A DNA stretch of 51,815 bases from Planctomycetota bacterium (GCA_016178505.1 JACOTG010000092.1:1-51815), one strand, 5' to 3'. Numbered from the stretch's first letter, positions 28,256 through 39,476 are shown. Numbers and translations are program-made. Notes: generated from the sequence alone by a model not told the origin.

Positions 28256-28667
28256 GATGCGTTGCCTCCTTCATGGCGAGCCGCGGACGAAGCGAGAGCA
28301 CGTGTTTGAAGAGGAATCGAACCTCGATGATCATCGAGAGGAAATAGAACGCCACGATCGACACCCCCATCGCGGTGGTGTCGATCGCCTCGATGCTGCG
28401 GCAAAGGAAGAGGATCGTGATCGCGACGAGCAATCGCCCGACGAATCCGCCGAGAACGGCTGCCGTCTCGAGCGCTGCCGACCGGCCCATCGCGGCTCGC
28501 AGGAAATAGAAGCCGCCGGCGCAATTCGCGGTGCTCACGATCGCACCGGCAACGAGCCCGAACAGGGCGCGATCGCCACCGAGCTTCCACACCGGATAGG
28601 ATGAAAGGAGAAGGGCAACGCCAACGGCTCCGACGAGCTGCGCCACGAAGCGACCAGTCTGTGTCAC
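28242..28667 (-). CDS. atpI: ATP synthase subunit I (AtpI-like)
   Basis: The 141-residue membrane protein has four hydrophobic segments (starting at about residues 7, 31, 58 and 87), typical of AtpI, which helps assemble the c-ring or import Mg2+/Ca2+ in the family. The GTG start at 28667 overlaps the stop of the upstream gene as GTGA, which supports this start over longer ones. The family is sequence-diverse, so the call rests on size, topology and position before atpB. Confidence 0.75.
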   Translation of the reverse strand: MTQTGRFVAQLVGAVGVALLLSSYPVWKLGGDRALFGLVAGAIVSTANCAGGFYFLRAAMGRSAALETAAVLGGFVGRLLVAITILFLCRSIEAIDTTAMGVSIVAFYFLSMIIEVRFLFKHVLSLRPRLAMKEATHRVAS

Positions 28668-28915
28668 CGCTTCCTGCCCCTCGTTTTCCCGAAGACTTCG
28701 CGGTAGAGCGTGTAGAAGGCTGCCGTCCCGCCGATCAAGGTCCCGGCAAGGATCAGGTAAGGGCTCGTCTTCCACTTGGCGTCGAGCCAATAGCCGAGGC
28801 CGAGGAACGCGCCGAAAACGACGACGAACTGGATGCCTACGGTCGTAAACCGCAGGTAGCCCTGAACGCGCTCCTCATCGTCTCGAATCGAACGCAGCCC
28901 TTTCTCGCGTCGCAA
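28664..28915 (-). CDS. atpZ: AtpZ/AtpI-family small membrane protein
   Basis: About 83 residues containing two hydrophobic helices (FTTVGIQFVVVFGAFLGLGY and SPYLILAGTLIGGTAAFY) around WLDAKWKTS, the AtpZ pattern. It is thought to act with AtpI in c-ring assembly. The start is uncertain. A longer frame from TTG 28987 is unlikely because the TTGACA/TAGATT promoter would leave that codon upstream of the transcription start. TTG 28915 has no good Shine-Dalgarno. A rare ATT further in, 9 bases after GAGAAAGGG, is another option. Confidence 0.65.
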   Translation of the reverse strand: MRREKGLRSIRDDEERVQGYLRFTTVGIQFVVVFGAFLGLGYWLDAKWKTSPYLILAGTLIGGTAAFYTLYREVFGKTRGRKR

Positions 28916-28977
28916 CCGCGACGACGAAGCATCGGAGAAAAGGCAGCCCGCAACCTCGCCCCTGCAAAAGGCGCGGG

Positions 28978-29007
28978 AATCTAGCAAGGGCGCGTCGGAG
29001 GTGTCAA
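28978..29007 (-). promoter_or_regulatory. Promoter of the ATP synthase operon
   Basis: A perfect TTGACA -35 (29007-29002), an 18-base spacer and TAGATT (28983-28978) on the minus strand stand just before the first gene of the atp operon. Confidence 0.65.
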
Positions 29008-29143
29008 AAGGAATCTGAGCGGCGGACTTGCGTCATCCGCCGAATGAGCCTACGCGGATTCCCGAGCCCGGTCACCCTCACGCCGTCGACGCGACGGCAC
29101 GGGCGTTCGTCGTGTCCGATCACCCGAATGCGAGGAGCGCCAC

Positions 29144-29560
29144 CTATTGCTGGCCGAGGAGCTTCGCGAGGCGCCGAGCGTTTCCGAAGAGGTTCATGAG
29201 GATCATGCGCGGGCGGCCGTACGGTTCAACGGAGACGACGGCTTTCCCCGTCAGATCGACCGTCGACGCATCGATGAGCCGCGCGATGCGAAGTCGGTTT
29301 CCGACCTTCGGGATGAAGGCGTTGACGTCGCCATCCATCTTGTCGCGCTCGTGAATGCGCACGTCGGACGTGTCGATGACCGACGCATCGACCTTCTTCG
29401 CGATGCGCAAGCGATTGCCGAATTCGTGATAGGCCGCGAAGTGGCGATGGCCGGCGCGCTCTTCCTCGCGAACGTACGAGCGGTCCTTGGCGAGAGCCGT
29501 TGCGGAGAGGGAGGACACGATGAGTGCAGCCGCGACGGCGGCCGAGAGGCGGAACGACAT
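29144..29560 (-). CDS. Small secreted protein with a repeated GNRLRIA motif
   Basis: A 138-residue product with a signal peptide (MSFRLSAAVAAALIVSSLSA, cut after ALAK-region). Two copies of a 15-residue motif, FGNRLRIAKKVDASV (about 48-62) and VGNRLRIARLIDAST (about 87-101), and a weaker third one (FGNARRLAKLLG near the C-terminus) make up much of the mature part. I recognise no family. GGAGG precedes ATG 29560. The gene lies alone between the atp operon promoter and the VOC gene; the bases 29561-29795 hold no other gene. Confidence 0.65.
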   Translation of the reverse strand: MSFRLSAAVAAALIVSSLSATALAKDRSYVREEERAGHRHFAAYHEFGNRLRIAKKVDASVIDTSDVRIHERDKMDGDVNAFIPKVGNRLRIARLIDASTVDLTGKAVVSVEPYGRPRMILMNLFGNARRLAKLLGQQ

Positions 29561-29795
29561 GACAAAAACCTCCAAGACCAGACGACGTGTGACGGAACCG
29601 AAGGCTTGAAGCACCCATCATGCCCGAGAACCGGGCCTGGCTCTAGACCTTCCGCTGCTTGGGCTTGCGAAATCTCGAGCCCGGGTGGGAGAGTGGCGTT
29701 TTGGTGAACGCCTTGAACGAGGTGTCGAGAAACCTCGACGTCAGCCGATAGGAGAGAGTGTTCGCCGTCGGTGCACCGTCGCCCGGGAGGCAACC

Positions 29796-30200
29796 ATGCT
29801 GAAACGGATTACGAGCGTCTCGTACGAAACGCGCGACCTCGGTGGCGCGATCGAGTGGTACACGAAGGTCCTCGGCTTGAAGCTCCGCTTTCGCAAGGGA
29901 GACTGGGCGGAGTTCGAGACCGGGGGCGCGGCTCTCGCGCTGCACCAGACGCGCGGTGGGTCGCCGCCCGGCGGGCCGTCGAACGCGACCGCGATTTTCG
30001 AAGTGGACGACGTGCGCTCGGTGCGCGCGATCCTCGGCGAGCGCGGCGTCGTCTGCATCGGCGAGATCCAGGACGTCGGCGGCGCCGGTTGGCTCACGAG
30101 CTTTCGCGACCCGGAAGGAAACGTGTTCGACCTCTGGCAGCCGCGCCGGTCGGCGAAGCCGCGCACCCGGAAGGCACGCCGAGCGAGCAGCCGTCGATGA
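29796..30200 (+). CDS. VOC-family (glyoxalase-like) protein
   Basis: The 134-residue protein has the paired beta-alpha-beta-beta-beta modules of the vicinal-oxygen-chelate fold: the entry YETRDLGGAIEWYTKVLGLK and the final SFRDPEGNVFDLWQP. The first metal-ligand histidine of glyoxalase I types is not at its usual place, so metal-dependent activity is doubtful. GGGAGG precedes ATG 29796 by 5 bases. The Arg/Lys-rich tail of about 20 residues is extra. The substrate is unknown. It is not obviously a methylmalonyl-CoA epimerase although a mutase gene is 8 kb away. Confidence 0.75.
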   Translation: MLKRITSVSYETRDLGGAIEWYTKVLGLKLRFRKGDWAEFETGGAALALHQTRGGSPPGGPSNATAIFEVDDVRSVRAILGERGVVCIGEIQDVGGAGWLTSFRDPEGNVFDLWQPRRSAKPRTRKARRASSRR

Positions 30201-30312
30201 AAGTCGATCGCGTCGAGAAACGCGGAACTCCCGCGAGAGGGTTCCTCTCGAAGGCGGACCCTTTTCGATCGAGACGTCGCCTCGTCCATCCACCCTCTGA
30301 GGAGTCACGTCC

Positions 30313-32448
30313 ATGAGGAATCGAATCGTCGTCGTTCTCGCCTGTGCCGTCGTGTCCGGGCTCGCGCTCACCAATCCTGCTCGCGCACAAGATCCGTCGC
30401 CGATCCCCATTCGACGGGTCGTTCTCTACAAGCACGGCGTCGGCTACTTCGAGCGATCCGGTCCTGCGAAGTCCGGCGTGCCGGTCGAGCTTCGATTTCG
30501 CGCCGGTCAGATGAACGACGTGCTGAAGAGCCTGACGACGATCATGCGGGGAGGCGGGCACGTCAGCGCGATCGCGTACGACTCGACGAAGACGATCGAT
30601 CGCCTGCTCGGCGAGTTCTCGTTCGATCTCCGAAAGGACGAGGGATTGCCCGGCCTCTTGCGCCAGCTTCGCGGCTCGCGACTCGACCTTCAAGTGGGCT
30701 CCCAAACGGTCAGCGGGAGCCTTCTCGCCGTCGAGAAGCGCATGGAAGGTCCGCCGGAGAATCGCATCGAAACCTATCGCATCACGGTGATGACGGACGG
30801 GCTCGGGATCCAGTCGTTCAACCTGGCAGACGTCCAATCGGTGAAGTTCAAGGAAGAGGCGCTCAACAAAGACCTCGCGCGCTACGCCGAGATCCTCTCG
30901 TCGACGCACAAGCGCGACGAGAAGATCGTCCGCATCCAGGCCGACGCCGACGGGGATCTCTTCGCCGCGTACACGGTCGAAGTGCCGGTGTGGAAGGCGA
31001 GCTACCGAGTGGTGCTCGACGAGAAGAAGCAGCCGCTCCTCCAGGGATGGGCCATCGTCGACAACACGGAAGAAGAGGATTGGAACAACGTGCAGTTGTC
31101 GCTGGTGTCCGGTCTTCCCGTGTCGTTCGTGATGAATCTCTACGACCCGCGGTACAAGCGCCGGCCAGCCATCGAGATCGAAGAGGAAGTGTCGGTGAAC
31201 CCACAGACGCACGAGGAGTCGCTCGAGCGCAAGCCAGCGAGCGCGCCGGCAGAAAAGGCTGCGGCGCTCGGTTACGTGGGCGATGGCGGCGGTCGGACCG
31301 CCAAACGTCGCGGCGGCGCGGCAAACGCCACGTCTGGCAAGGCCGGCGATCGCGACAAGCTGAAGGATGCGTCGGGATTCGAAGACGACGCCACGGCGAG
31401 CGAGCTGTCGATGACCGCGGCCGACATGCGCGAGCAGCTCGAGCAGCAATCGGCGCAAACGATCGCGTCCGAGGTCGGCGACCTGTTCGAGTACAAGATC
31501 GACCACCCGATCACCATCCAGCGCAATCGCTCAGCGATGATCCCCATCGTGAACTCCACGTTCGAGGGCGAGCGTGTCTCGATCTACAACCCTGCGATGC
31601 GCAAAGACAATCCGCTTGCCGCGCTCAAAATGAAGAACTCGACCGGCCTCACGCTCGAAGGCGGGCCGCTCACGATCCTCGAGGGCGCGACCTACGCGGG
31701 CGAAGCGATCATGACGACGACGAAGGCGAACGAGGAGCGGTTCATCAGCTACGCGGTCGACCTCGGCGTGAAGATCGCGATGGAGAGCCAGTCCCAGCCG
31801 GAGCGCGTGCATCTCGTGCAGATCTACCGCGGCAACCTGTTCACGCACTACAAGCTCGTCACGACGACGACGTACACGATCGCGAACAAGGACGACCAGC
31901 CTCGCAAGGTCTACCTCGAGCACTCGAAGAAGCCGGACTGGAATCTGCGAGACACGACGGCGCCGGTCGAGACGACCGAGCACCTCTATCGATTCCTCGT
32001 CGAGGTGAAGGCGGGCGAAACCGTGAAATTCCCCGTGAAGGAGGAGCACGCCGAATCGTCGACCTACGGCCTGTCGAACATGACGGACGAAAACCTGCAG
32101 TTGTTCATCCAGCAGAGAATCCTGAACGACGACGTCGGAAAGGTCCTGCGGAAGGTGCTCGATCTCAAGGGACAGATCTCGTCGCTCGATCAGCAGATGG
32201 CTCGCTCGGCGCAGGGAAAGGCGCAGATCTTCCAGGACCAGGAGCGCCTGCGCCAGAACATGACGAGCCTTCGAGACAACGCCGACGAGCGCAGCCTTCG
32301 CGCGAAGTACGTGAAGAAGCTCGAAGAGGGCGAAGCTCGAATCGCCGCGCTCGACGAAGCATTCGCTGCGCTTCAATCACAAAGGGTCGACGTGCAGAAG
32401 CAGCTCGACGACCTGCTCGCGAACTACGGGACCGAATACCGCCCCTGA
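30313..32448 (+). CDS. Secreted DUF4139 domain protein
   Basis: The 711-residue product has a signal peptide (ending near NPARAQ), then an N-terminal beta-rich region with RRVVLYKHGVGYFER, and a central/C-terminal DUF4139 region (YTVEVPVWKASYRVVL and later LFEYKIDHPITIQRN). Residues about 600-700 are a charged coiled coil (QISSLDQQMA, LRAKYVKKLEEGEARIAAL). DUF4139 proteins are related to mucoidy-inhibitor-type proteins and probably act in the envelope; the function is not known. GAGGAG precedes ATG 30313. A low-complexity linker with Lys/Arg/Gly lies around residues 310-355. Confidence 0.88.
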   Translation: MRNRIVVVLACAVVSGLALTNPARAQDPSPIPIRRVVLYKHGVGYFERSGPAKSGVPVELRFRAGQMNDVLKSLTTIMRGGGHVSAIAYDSTKTIDRLLGEFSFDLRKDEGLPGLLRQLRGSRLDLQVGSQTVSGSLLAVEKRMEGPPENRIETYRITVMTDGLGIQSFNLADVQSVKFKEEALNKDLARYAEILSSTHKRDEKIVRIQADADGDLFAAYTVEVPVWKASYRVVLDEKKQPLLQGWAIVDNTEEEDWNNVQLSLVSGLPVSFVMNLYDPRYKRRPAIEIEEEVSVNPQTHEESLERKPASAPAEKAAALGYVGDGGGRTAKRRGGAANATSGKAGDRDKLKDASGFEDDATASELSMTAADMREQLEQQSAQTIASEVGDLFEYKIDHPITIQRNRSAMIPIVNSTFEGERVSIYNPAMRKDNPLAALKMKNSTGLTLEGGPLTILEGATYAGEAIMTTTKANEERFISYAVDLGVKIAMESQSQPERVHLVQIYRGNLFTHYKLVTTTTYTIANKDDQPRKVYLEHSKKPDWNLRDTTAPVETTEHLYRFLVEVKAGETVKFPVKEEHAESSTYGLSNMTDENLQLFIQQRILNDDVGKVLRKVLDLKGQISSLDQQMARSAQGKAQIFQDQERLRQNMTSLRDNADERSLRAKYVKKLEEGEARIAALDEAFAALQSQRVDVQKQLDDLLANYGTEYRP

Positions 32449-32485
32449 CGTGAGTGCGAGAGGATTGCTCTTTTCGATTTATCTC

Positions 32486-32514
32486 TTGGCAACGGTCGAC
32501 AAGGTCGATATCGT
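32486..32514 (+). promoter_or_regulatory. Promoter before the thioredoxin-fold gene
   Basis: TTGGCA (32486-32491), a 17-base spacer and TATCGT (32509-32514) precede an AAGGAGGT ribosome-binding site at 32530-32537 and TTG 32543. Confidence 0.55.
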
Positions 32515-32542
32515 TCGGGCACTCGAAATAAGGAGGTGGACC

Positions 32543-32632
32543 TTGTTCAAGACGTCGAGGATTCTCTTCGCGGCCGCCGCGGCGGTTGTCGCCATCGCGG
32601 TTGCCTTTCCGTTCCCGGCAAGCGCTGGCTGA
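32543..32632 (+). pseudogene. Signal-peptide segment cut off by an in-frame TGA
   Basis: TTG 32543 has a near-perfect ribosome-binding site and promoter, and encodes a 29-residue classic signal peptide (KTSRILF core, then Ala/Val-rich, ending PASAG) before TGA at 32630-32632. The thioredoxin-fold gene begins 22 bases later in the same frame, so this looks like the true start of that gene, now separated by a nonsense codon or by compensating shifts: another frame across the gap reads LAEAGDAAPVWRN. Confidence 0.55.
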
Positions 32633-32653
32633 GGCGGGCGATGCGGCGCCAGT

Positions 32654-33334
32654 ATGGCGAAACTGACCCCTGCGTGGGACGACACCCGACTTCCCGAATC
32701 CAAGAACCCGGCCGGTTATGCCGGCAACGAGTTGGACGTGCATTTCCTCGCCGCGCCCCTCTCGGAAGTGGTGGCCAGCGACCACAAACCGGTCGTCGTT
32801 TACTTCTATTCTCCTGATGACAAGAAGGAGATGGACCGGATCCAGGAGGCCATCTTCAAGGTCGAAAACGTCGGCGCTTCACTGCGAGCGTTCAAGCTGT
32901 ACAAGCTCGACGTGACGCGGATCGAGCGCGACGACTTGAAGAAGGAGTATGCGAAGAACACTCCCAAGTTCCTGTTCATGGACGGCGACGGCAAGGCGAT
33001 CGTCAACCTCGATCACTCGATCACGACGCCGAACTTCCTCTCGGCCGTGAAGAAGACGTTCGCCGCGGCCTACGCGGCGTCCTACGACGAGTTCATTCGA
33101 GCCCATCGTGCCCTGCTGGACCGGGTGGATGCGGTCAACAGCAAGAAGGCGCTGATCGCAGCGAAGCGGGAACAGCTCAAGACCCGCTCTCGAAGCGACA
33201 AGACCGTCGAGTTGGAGAAAGAATTCGCGAAGGACGATTTGGCGCTAGCGGCCGAAGAAGAAAAGATCGCGGCCGATGAGGCTCGCCTATTCAAGAGCTT
33301 GAAGGCTCACAAGGACCTCGTTTCGAAGAACTAG
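32654..33334 (+). CDS. Thioredoxin-fold protein without active-site cysteines
   Basis: The 226-residue frame has a thioredoxin-like domain (VVVYFYSPDDKKEMDRI, then LYKLDVTRI and the cis-Pro-like NTPKFLFMDGDG) and a C-terminal helical/coiled-coil region rich in Lys, Ala and Glu. No cysteine is present, so no thiol redox chemistry is possible. ATG 32654 has only a weak Shine-Dalgarno; the stronger start is the signal-peptide TTG at 32543, in the same frame but cut by TGA. If the joined form is real, the protein is secreted; otherwise it is cytosolic or not made. It is followed by a clear terminator. Confidence 0.7.
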   Translation: MAKLTPAWDDTRLPESKNPAGYAGNELDVHFLAAPLSEVVASDHKPVVVYFYSPDDKKEMDRIQEAIFKVENVGASLRAFKLYKLDVTRIERDDLKKEYAKNTPKFLFMDGDGKAIVNLDHSITTPNFLSAVKKTFAAAYAASYDEFIRAHRALLDRVDAVNSKKALIAAKREQLKTRSRSDKTVELEKEFAKDDLALAAEEEKIAADEARLFKSLKAHKDLVSKN

Positions 33335-33360
33335 CCGAGACAACCCCGAGAAGACGTCGT

Positions 33361-33396
33361 CACGGGCCTGCACTCACGTGTGGGCCCGTGTTGTTT
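33361..33396 (+). terminator. Rho-independent terminator
   Basis: CACGGGCC and GGCCCGTG pair as an 8-bp stem around a 14-base loop, with TTGTTT after it. Confidence 0.75.
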
Positions 33397-33478
33397 GCAT
33401 CGTATCCACTCCATCGCGGCCCACTCTAACCGGCAACCTTTCGAGGACTTAGCCGAGGATCGCTGAACGAACCCCGCC

Positions 33479-33506
33479 TTGATTTCGTCGAGCGGGCATC
33501 TATACT
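33479..33506 (+). promoter_or_regulatory. Promoter of the acyl-CoA operon
   Basis: TTGATT (33479-33484), a 16-base spacer and TATACT (33501-33506) lie about 105 bases before the thiolase start, so the leader is about 100 bases. Confidence 0.6.
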
Positions 33507-33611
33507 CGGCGACTTCGCACGCGCCGTGTTCTTCTCGTTCGATGGGTCGATCGTCATCAGTCGACGAGAGCCGGTTCTCGTTCCCTCGACGTCGTCCACG
33601 GAGGGTCTGTC

Positions 33612-34796
33612 ATGAACCAAGCCGTCATCGTGAGCGCCGTTCGAACGCCCATCGGCAAGTTCCAGGGTGGCTTGTCGTCGTTTCGCGCACCCGAGCTCGG
33701 TGCCCGTGTCGTCCGTGAAGCGCTTCAGCGCGCGGGAGTCACGGGAGAACAGCTCGACGAAGTCATCATGGGCAACGTGCTCCAGGCCGGCGTCGGCCAA
33801 AATCCCGCGCGCCAGGCTGCGATCTTCGCCGAGGTTCCGCCGCGCGTTCCGGCGTTCACCGTCAACAAGGTGTGCGGCTCGGGGTTGAAATCGGTGATGC
33901 TCGCGGCGCAGGCGATCCGTGCGGGCGACGCGGAGATCATCGTCGCCGGCGGAATGGAGTGCATGTCGCAGGCGCCGTACCTCGTGCCGTCGGCGCGCAA
34001 CGGCGCGCGGCTCGGCCACGCGCAGCTCGTCGACGCGATGATCTGGGACGGCCTGTGGGACGTCTACAACAACTTCCACATGGGCAACACGGCAGAGCTC
34101 GTGACGCAGAAGTACTCGGTGACGCGCGAGATGCAAGACGCGTTCGCCGCCGAAAGCCAGCGTCGCGCGGTTGCCGCGATTCAATCGGGCAAGTTCAAGG
34201 CCGAGATCGTTCCCGTCGAGATCCGCGGCAAGAAGGGCGAGGTCACGGTGGTCGACACGGACGAAGGGCCGCGCGCCGACTCGACCGCGGCGGCGCTGGC
34301 GAAGCTCAAGCCCGCGTTCAAGCCCGATGGATCCGTGACCGCCGGCAATGCTTCGACGATCAACGACGGAGCGGCCGCGCTCGTCGTGATGTCCGAGGAG
34401 AAGGCCGCAAAGCTCGGCAAGAAACCGCTCGCGCGCATCACCGGCTATGCGACCGGCGGCGTGGCGCCGGAATGGGTGATGATGGCGCCGGTGGAGGCCG
34501 TGAAGAACCTCAACGCGAAGCTGCACGTTCAGTCGAGCCACTACGACCTCGTCGAGCTGAACGAGGCATTCGCCGCGCAAGCCGTCGCCGTCTCCCGCGA
34601 GTGCGGTTTCGACGCGAGCAAGGTCAACGTGAACGGCGGCGCGGTTGCGCTCGGCCATCCGATCGGTGCATCGGGCGCGCGCGTCCTCGTGACGCTCCTC
34701 CACGCGATGGCCGATCGCAAAGCGCGGACGGGCCTCGCGGCGCTGTGCCTCGGCGGCGGCAACGCGGTCGCGCTCGCGGTCGAGAGGATGGCCTAG
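33612..34796 (+). CDS. Acetyl-CoA C-acetyltransferase (thiolase)
   Basis: The 394-residue thiolase has the nucleophile Cys88 in VCGSGLKS, His349 in [14 protein letters not shown], and Cys379 in CLGGGNA, in standard spacing. It joins two acetyl-CoA into acetoacetyl-CoA or cleaves beta-ketoacyl-CoA. As first gene of a plus-strand operon with 3-hydroxybutyryl-CoA dehydrogenase and acyl-CoA dehydrogenase, it fits C4 acyl-CoA metabolism. GGAGGG precedes ATG 33612. Confidence 0.95.
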   Translation: MNQAVIVSAVRTPIGKFQGGLSSFRAPELGARVVREALQRAGVTGEQLDEVIMGNVLQAGVGQNPARQAAIFAEVPPRVPAFTVNKVCGSGLKSVMLAAQAIRAGDAEIIVAGGMECMSQAPYLVPSARNGARLGHAQLVDAMIWDGLWDVYNNFHMGNTAELVTQKYSVTREMQDAFAAESQRRAVAAIQSGKFKAEIVPVEIRGKKGEVTVVDTDEGPRADSTAAALAKLKPAFKPDGSVTAGNASTINDGAAALVVMSEEKAAKLGKKPLARITGYATGGVAPEWVMMAPVEAVKNLNAKLHVQSSHYDLVELNEAFAAQAVAVSRECGFDASKVNVNGGAVALGHPIGASGARVLVTLLHAMADRKARTGLAALCLGGGNAVALAVERMA

Positions 34797-34799
34797 CGA

Positions 34800-35669
34800 A
34801 TGGCCGTACCTTCCTCGACCGCGCGAATCGGAGTCGTCGGCGCCGGGCAGATGGGCGCCGGCATCGCTCAGGTCTTCGCGCAGCGCAGCTTCCACGTCGA
34901 TCTCGTGGACGTCGCGCCCGCGTTTCTCGATCGCGCGAAAACGGGCATCGCATCGAGCCTGGCGCGTCTCGTGAAGAAGGGCGAGCTTTCCGCGGCGGCG
35001 GCAGACGAGGTCGTCGCACGCATCCGCTTCGGCACCGACATGAGCGCATGCGCATCGTCGTCGCTCGTCGTCGAGGCGGTGCCGGAGGATCCTGCGCTGA
35101 AAAACGAGACCTTTCGCAAGCTCGACGCGACGTGCGGCAAGGACACCATCCTCGCGACCAACACGTCGTCGATCTCGATCACGAAGATCGCCGCCGCGAC
35201 GAAGCGCCCCGACCGCGTGATCGGCATGCACTTCATGAACCCGGTCCCCGTGATGAAGCTCGTCGAGGTGATCCGCGGACAGCTCACGTCCGACGACACC
35301 ACGCGAACCGTCGTCGGCCTCGCGCGTGAACTCGACAAGACTCCGGTCGAGGTGCGCGATTACCCGGGTTTCGTCTCGAACCGCGTGCTGATGCCGATGA
35401 TCAACGAGGCCTGCTTCGCGGTGATGGAAGGCGTCGCCACGAAGGAGGCCGTCGACGAGGTGATGAAGCTCGGCATGCGGCATCCAATGGGCCCGCTCGA
35501 GCTGGCGGACTTCATCGGCCTCGACACGTGTCTGCACATCCTCGAAGTGTTGTTCGAAGGCTTCGGCGACCCGAAGTACCGGCCGTGCCCGCTGCTCCGC
35601 AACATGGTGGCGGCGGGTCTTTACGGGCGAAAGTCGGGCCGCGGCTTCTACGAGTACGGAGCGACGTGA
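34800..35669 (+). CDS. 3-hydroxybutyryl-CoA dehydrogenase
   Basis: The 289-residue protein has the NAD-binding GAGQMG at residues 14-19, the catalytic histidine in [15 protein letters not shown] and the C-terminal domain ([13 protein letters not shown]). It interconverts acetoacetyl-CoA and 3-hydroxybutyryl-CoA. The gene starts 3 bases after the thiolase stop, and its own stop overlaps the next start as TGATG. No crotonase gene lies in the operon, so that step must be supplied elsewhere. Confidence 0.93.
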   Translation: MAVPSSTARIGVVGAGQMGAGIAQVFAQRSFHVDLVDVAPAFLDRAKTGIASSLARLVKKGELSAAAADEVVARIRFGTDMSACASSSLVVEAVPEDPALKNETFRKLDATCGKDTILATNTSSISITKIAAATKRPDRVIGMHFMNPVPVMKLVEVIRGQLTSDDTTRTVVGLARELDKTPVEVRDYPGFVSNRVLMPMINEACFAVMEGVATKEAVDEVMKLGMRHPMGPLELADFIGLDTCLHILEVLFEGFGDPKYRPCPLLRNMVAAGLYGRKSGRGFYEYGAT

Positions 35670-36808
35670 TGGACTTCGAGTTGGACGAGGATCTCACGCT
35701 GCTCCGCGACACGGCGCGGCAATTCTCGGAAGAGGAGCTTCGTCCGCGCGCGGACGCGCTCGACCGCGAGCACACGTTTCCCATCGCGGAGTTCCGAAAG
35801 GCCGCGGAGCTCGGCTTCGCGGGCGTCTTGATCCCCGAGGAGTTCGGCGGCACCGCACTCGGAAACGTGGCGCTGTCGCTCCTCTTGATCGAGATCAACC
35901 GAGCGTGTGCGTCGACCGGCGTCACGGTCTCGGTGCACAACTCGCTCGTCTGCGGGCCCGTGACGAAGTTCGGCTCGGCGGACGTCCAGAAGCGCTATCT
36001 CCCGCGGCTCGCCCGCGGCGAGATCCTCGGTGCATACGCGCTCACGGAACCGAACGCGGGCTCGGACGCCGGGAGCCTTCGCACGCGCGCTGTGCGCAAG
36101 GGCGACTACTGGGTGCTCGACGGGACGAAGGTGTTCGTCACGTCGGGCGACCACGCCGGCCTCGTCATCGTCTACGCGAGAACGGGCGACACCGGACGCA
36201 CGGGCGACATCACGGCGTTCCTCGTGGAGCCGTCGTTTCCCGGGTTCGCGATCGGCCGCGTCGAGGACAAGATGGGAATCCGCGGCTCGCATTGCTGCGA
36301 AGTGATCCTCACCGAGTGTCGCGTGCCCGTTGCGAACGTGCTCGGCGAGGTCGGGCACGGATTCCGGATCGCGATGGACACGCTCGACGGCGGCCGCATC
36401 GGGATTGCGAGCCAAGCGATCGGCATTGCGCAGGCGTGCCTCGAAGAATCGATCAAGTACGCGAAGGAGCGCCACCAATTCGGGCACCCGATTTCGGACT
36501 TCCAGGCGATCCAATGGAAGCTTGCCGACATGGCGAGCCGCATCGAGGCTGCGCGGCTGCTGACGCTACGCGCCGCGTGGCGCCGCGACCGCAAGGAGCC
36601 CCACACGCAAGACTCGTCGATGGCCAAGCTCCAGGCGTCGACGACGTGCAATTTCGTCGCGCGGGAAGCCGTTCAGATCCACGGAGGCGCCGGGTACCTC
36701 CGCGACTTTCCCGTGGAACGGCACTTTCGCGACGCGCGGATCACGGAGCTGTACGAAGGCACGACCGAGGTGCAGCGGCTCGTCATCGCGCGGCACCTCC
36801 TGAAGTAG
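35669..36808 (+). CDS. Acyl-CoA dehydrogenase (short-chain/butyryl-CoA type)
   Basis: The 379-residue flavoprotein has the signature [12 protein letters not shown], and the catalytic Glu363 in LYEGTTEVQR, in the position used by short- and medium-chain enzymes. With its operon partners it most likely acts on butyryl-CoA/crotonyl-CoA. No electron-transfer flavoprotein genes are next to it. ATG 35669 overlaps the upstream stop codon. Confidence 0.92.
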   Translation: MDFELDEDLTLLRDTARQFSEEELRPRADALDREHTFPIAEFRKAAELGFAGVLIPEEFGGTALGNVALSLLLIEINRACASTGVTVSVHNSLVCGPVTKFGSADVQKRYLPRLARGEILGAYALTEPNAGSDAGSLRTRAVRKGDYWVLDGTKVFVTSGDHAGLVIVYARTGDTGRTGDITAFLVEPSFPGFAIGRVEDKMGIRGSHCCEVILTECRVPVANVLGEVGHGFRIAMDTLDGGRIGIASQAIGIAQACLEESIKYAKERHQFGHPISDFQAIQWKLADMASRIEAARLLTLRAAWRRDRKEPHTQDSSMAKLQASTTCNFVAREAVQIHGGAGYLRDFPVERHFRDARITELYEGTTEVQRLVIARHLLK

Positions 36809-36823
36809 GATTGCGAACGGACC

Positions 36824-37783
36824 GTGTCGGATACGGTCGACGAGTTGGTTGCGGGCCTGTTTCGAAGCGACGCGCGCGCGACGGCGCGGCTGATCACGCT
36901 CGTCGAAGACGAGGCGCCCGAGGTCGCGCGCATCCAGTCGGCCATTCGCGACCGCGTCGGTCGTGCGTATCGCGTGGGTTTCACCGGGCCGCCCGGGGCC
37001 GGCAAGAGCACGCTCGTGGCGGCGCTCGCGAAGCACTGGGTGAACGACGGCGAATCGGGACGCGTGGCTCGCGTCTCGATCGTGGCCGTCGACCCGACGA
37101 GCCCGTTCACCGGCGGAGCGCTCCTCGGCGATCGGGTCCGAATGACGTCACTCGACCCGAGCGTGTTCATTCGCTCGATGGCGAATCGCGGGCGACTCGG
37201 CGGCATTGCGGCGACGACGGACGGCGTGTGCGACGTGCTCGACGCTTACGGATCGGACTGGTTGCTCGTGGAGACGGTGGGCGTCGGCCAATCGGAGGTC
37301 GAAATCGCAGAATGTGCGGACGTGACGGTCGTGGTGCTGACGCCGGGCACGGGCGATTCGGTCCAACTCCTGAAGGCCGGGCTGATGGAAGTTGCGGAAA
37401 TCGTGGTCGTGAACAAGGCCGACCGACCGGGCGCCGATTCGCTCGTCGCCGAGATTCAATCGATCGTCGGCATGCGACCGCATTCCGATGTGCCGATGCC
37501 CATCGTGTCGACGGTGGCCACGGAAAACAAAGGCATCGACGAGCTCGCGAAGACGATCGAGGAATACCGAACGCAGCAGGTTTCGAGAGGCTTGCTCGAG
37601 ACCCGGCGAAAGCGCAATCTCAGAGCCAAGATCCAACGGCTCGTCGAAGCGCGATTGCGACGCGAGATCTGGGGCGGAAAGGGGGCGAGCGAGGAGCTCG
37701 ACGCGACCGTGGAGTGCATCCTCCGAAAGGAAGAGACGCCGTGGGACGCATCGGAGCGCATCGTGAAGAAGTGGATTCGATAG
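36824..37783 (+). CDS. meaB: MeaB/ArgK-type G-protein chaperone of acyl-CoA mutase
   Basis: The 319-residue GTPase has the P-loop GPPGAGKST (residues 55-63), the [15 protein letters not shown] switch region, ETVGVGQSE, and NKAD for guanine recognition. It gates B12 loading and guards the radical enzyme in the family. The start is GTG 36824, 15 bases after the dehydrogenase stop, and the gene stands directly before its client mutase. Confidence 0.95.
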   Translation: MSDTVDELVAGLFRSDARATARLITLVEDEAPEVARIQSAIRDRVGRAYRVGFTGPPGAGKSTLVAALAKHWVNDGESGRVARVSIVAVDPTSPFTGGALLGDRVRMTSLDPSVFIRSMANRGRLGGIAATTDGVCDVLDAYGSDWLLVETVGVGQSEVEIAECADVTVVVLTPGTGDSVQLLKAGLMEVAEIVVVNKADRPGADSLVAEIQSIVGMRPHSDVPMPIVSTVATENKGIDELAKTIEEYRTQQVSRGLLETRRKRNLRAKIQRLVEARLRREIWGGKGASEELDATVECILRKEETPWDASERIVKKWIR

Positions 37784-37799
37784 GACGCGAGGTATTCTC

Positions 37800-39461
<1,662 letters not shown>

Positions 39462-39476
39462 ACCGCCGAAGTCTAA

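Noticed and set aside
29796-30200. VOC protein as the methylmalonyl-CoA epimerase for the mutase
   Set aside because: The usual metal-ligand pattern is missing, it lies in a different transcription unit, and the mutase itself may not use methylmalonyl-CoA.
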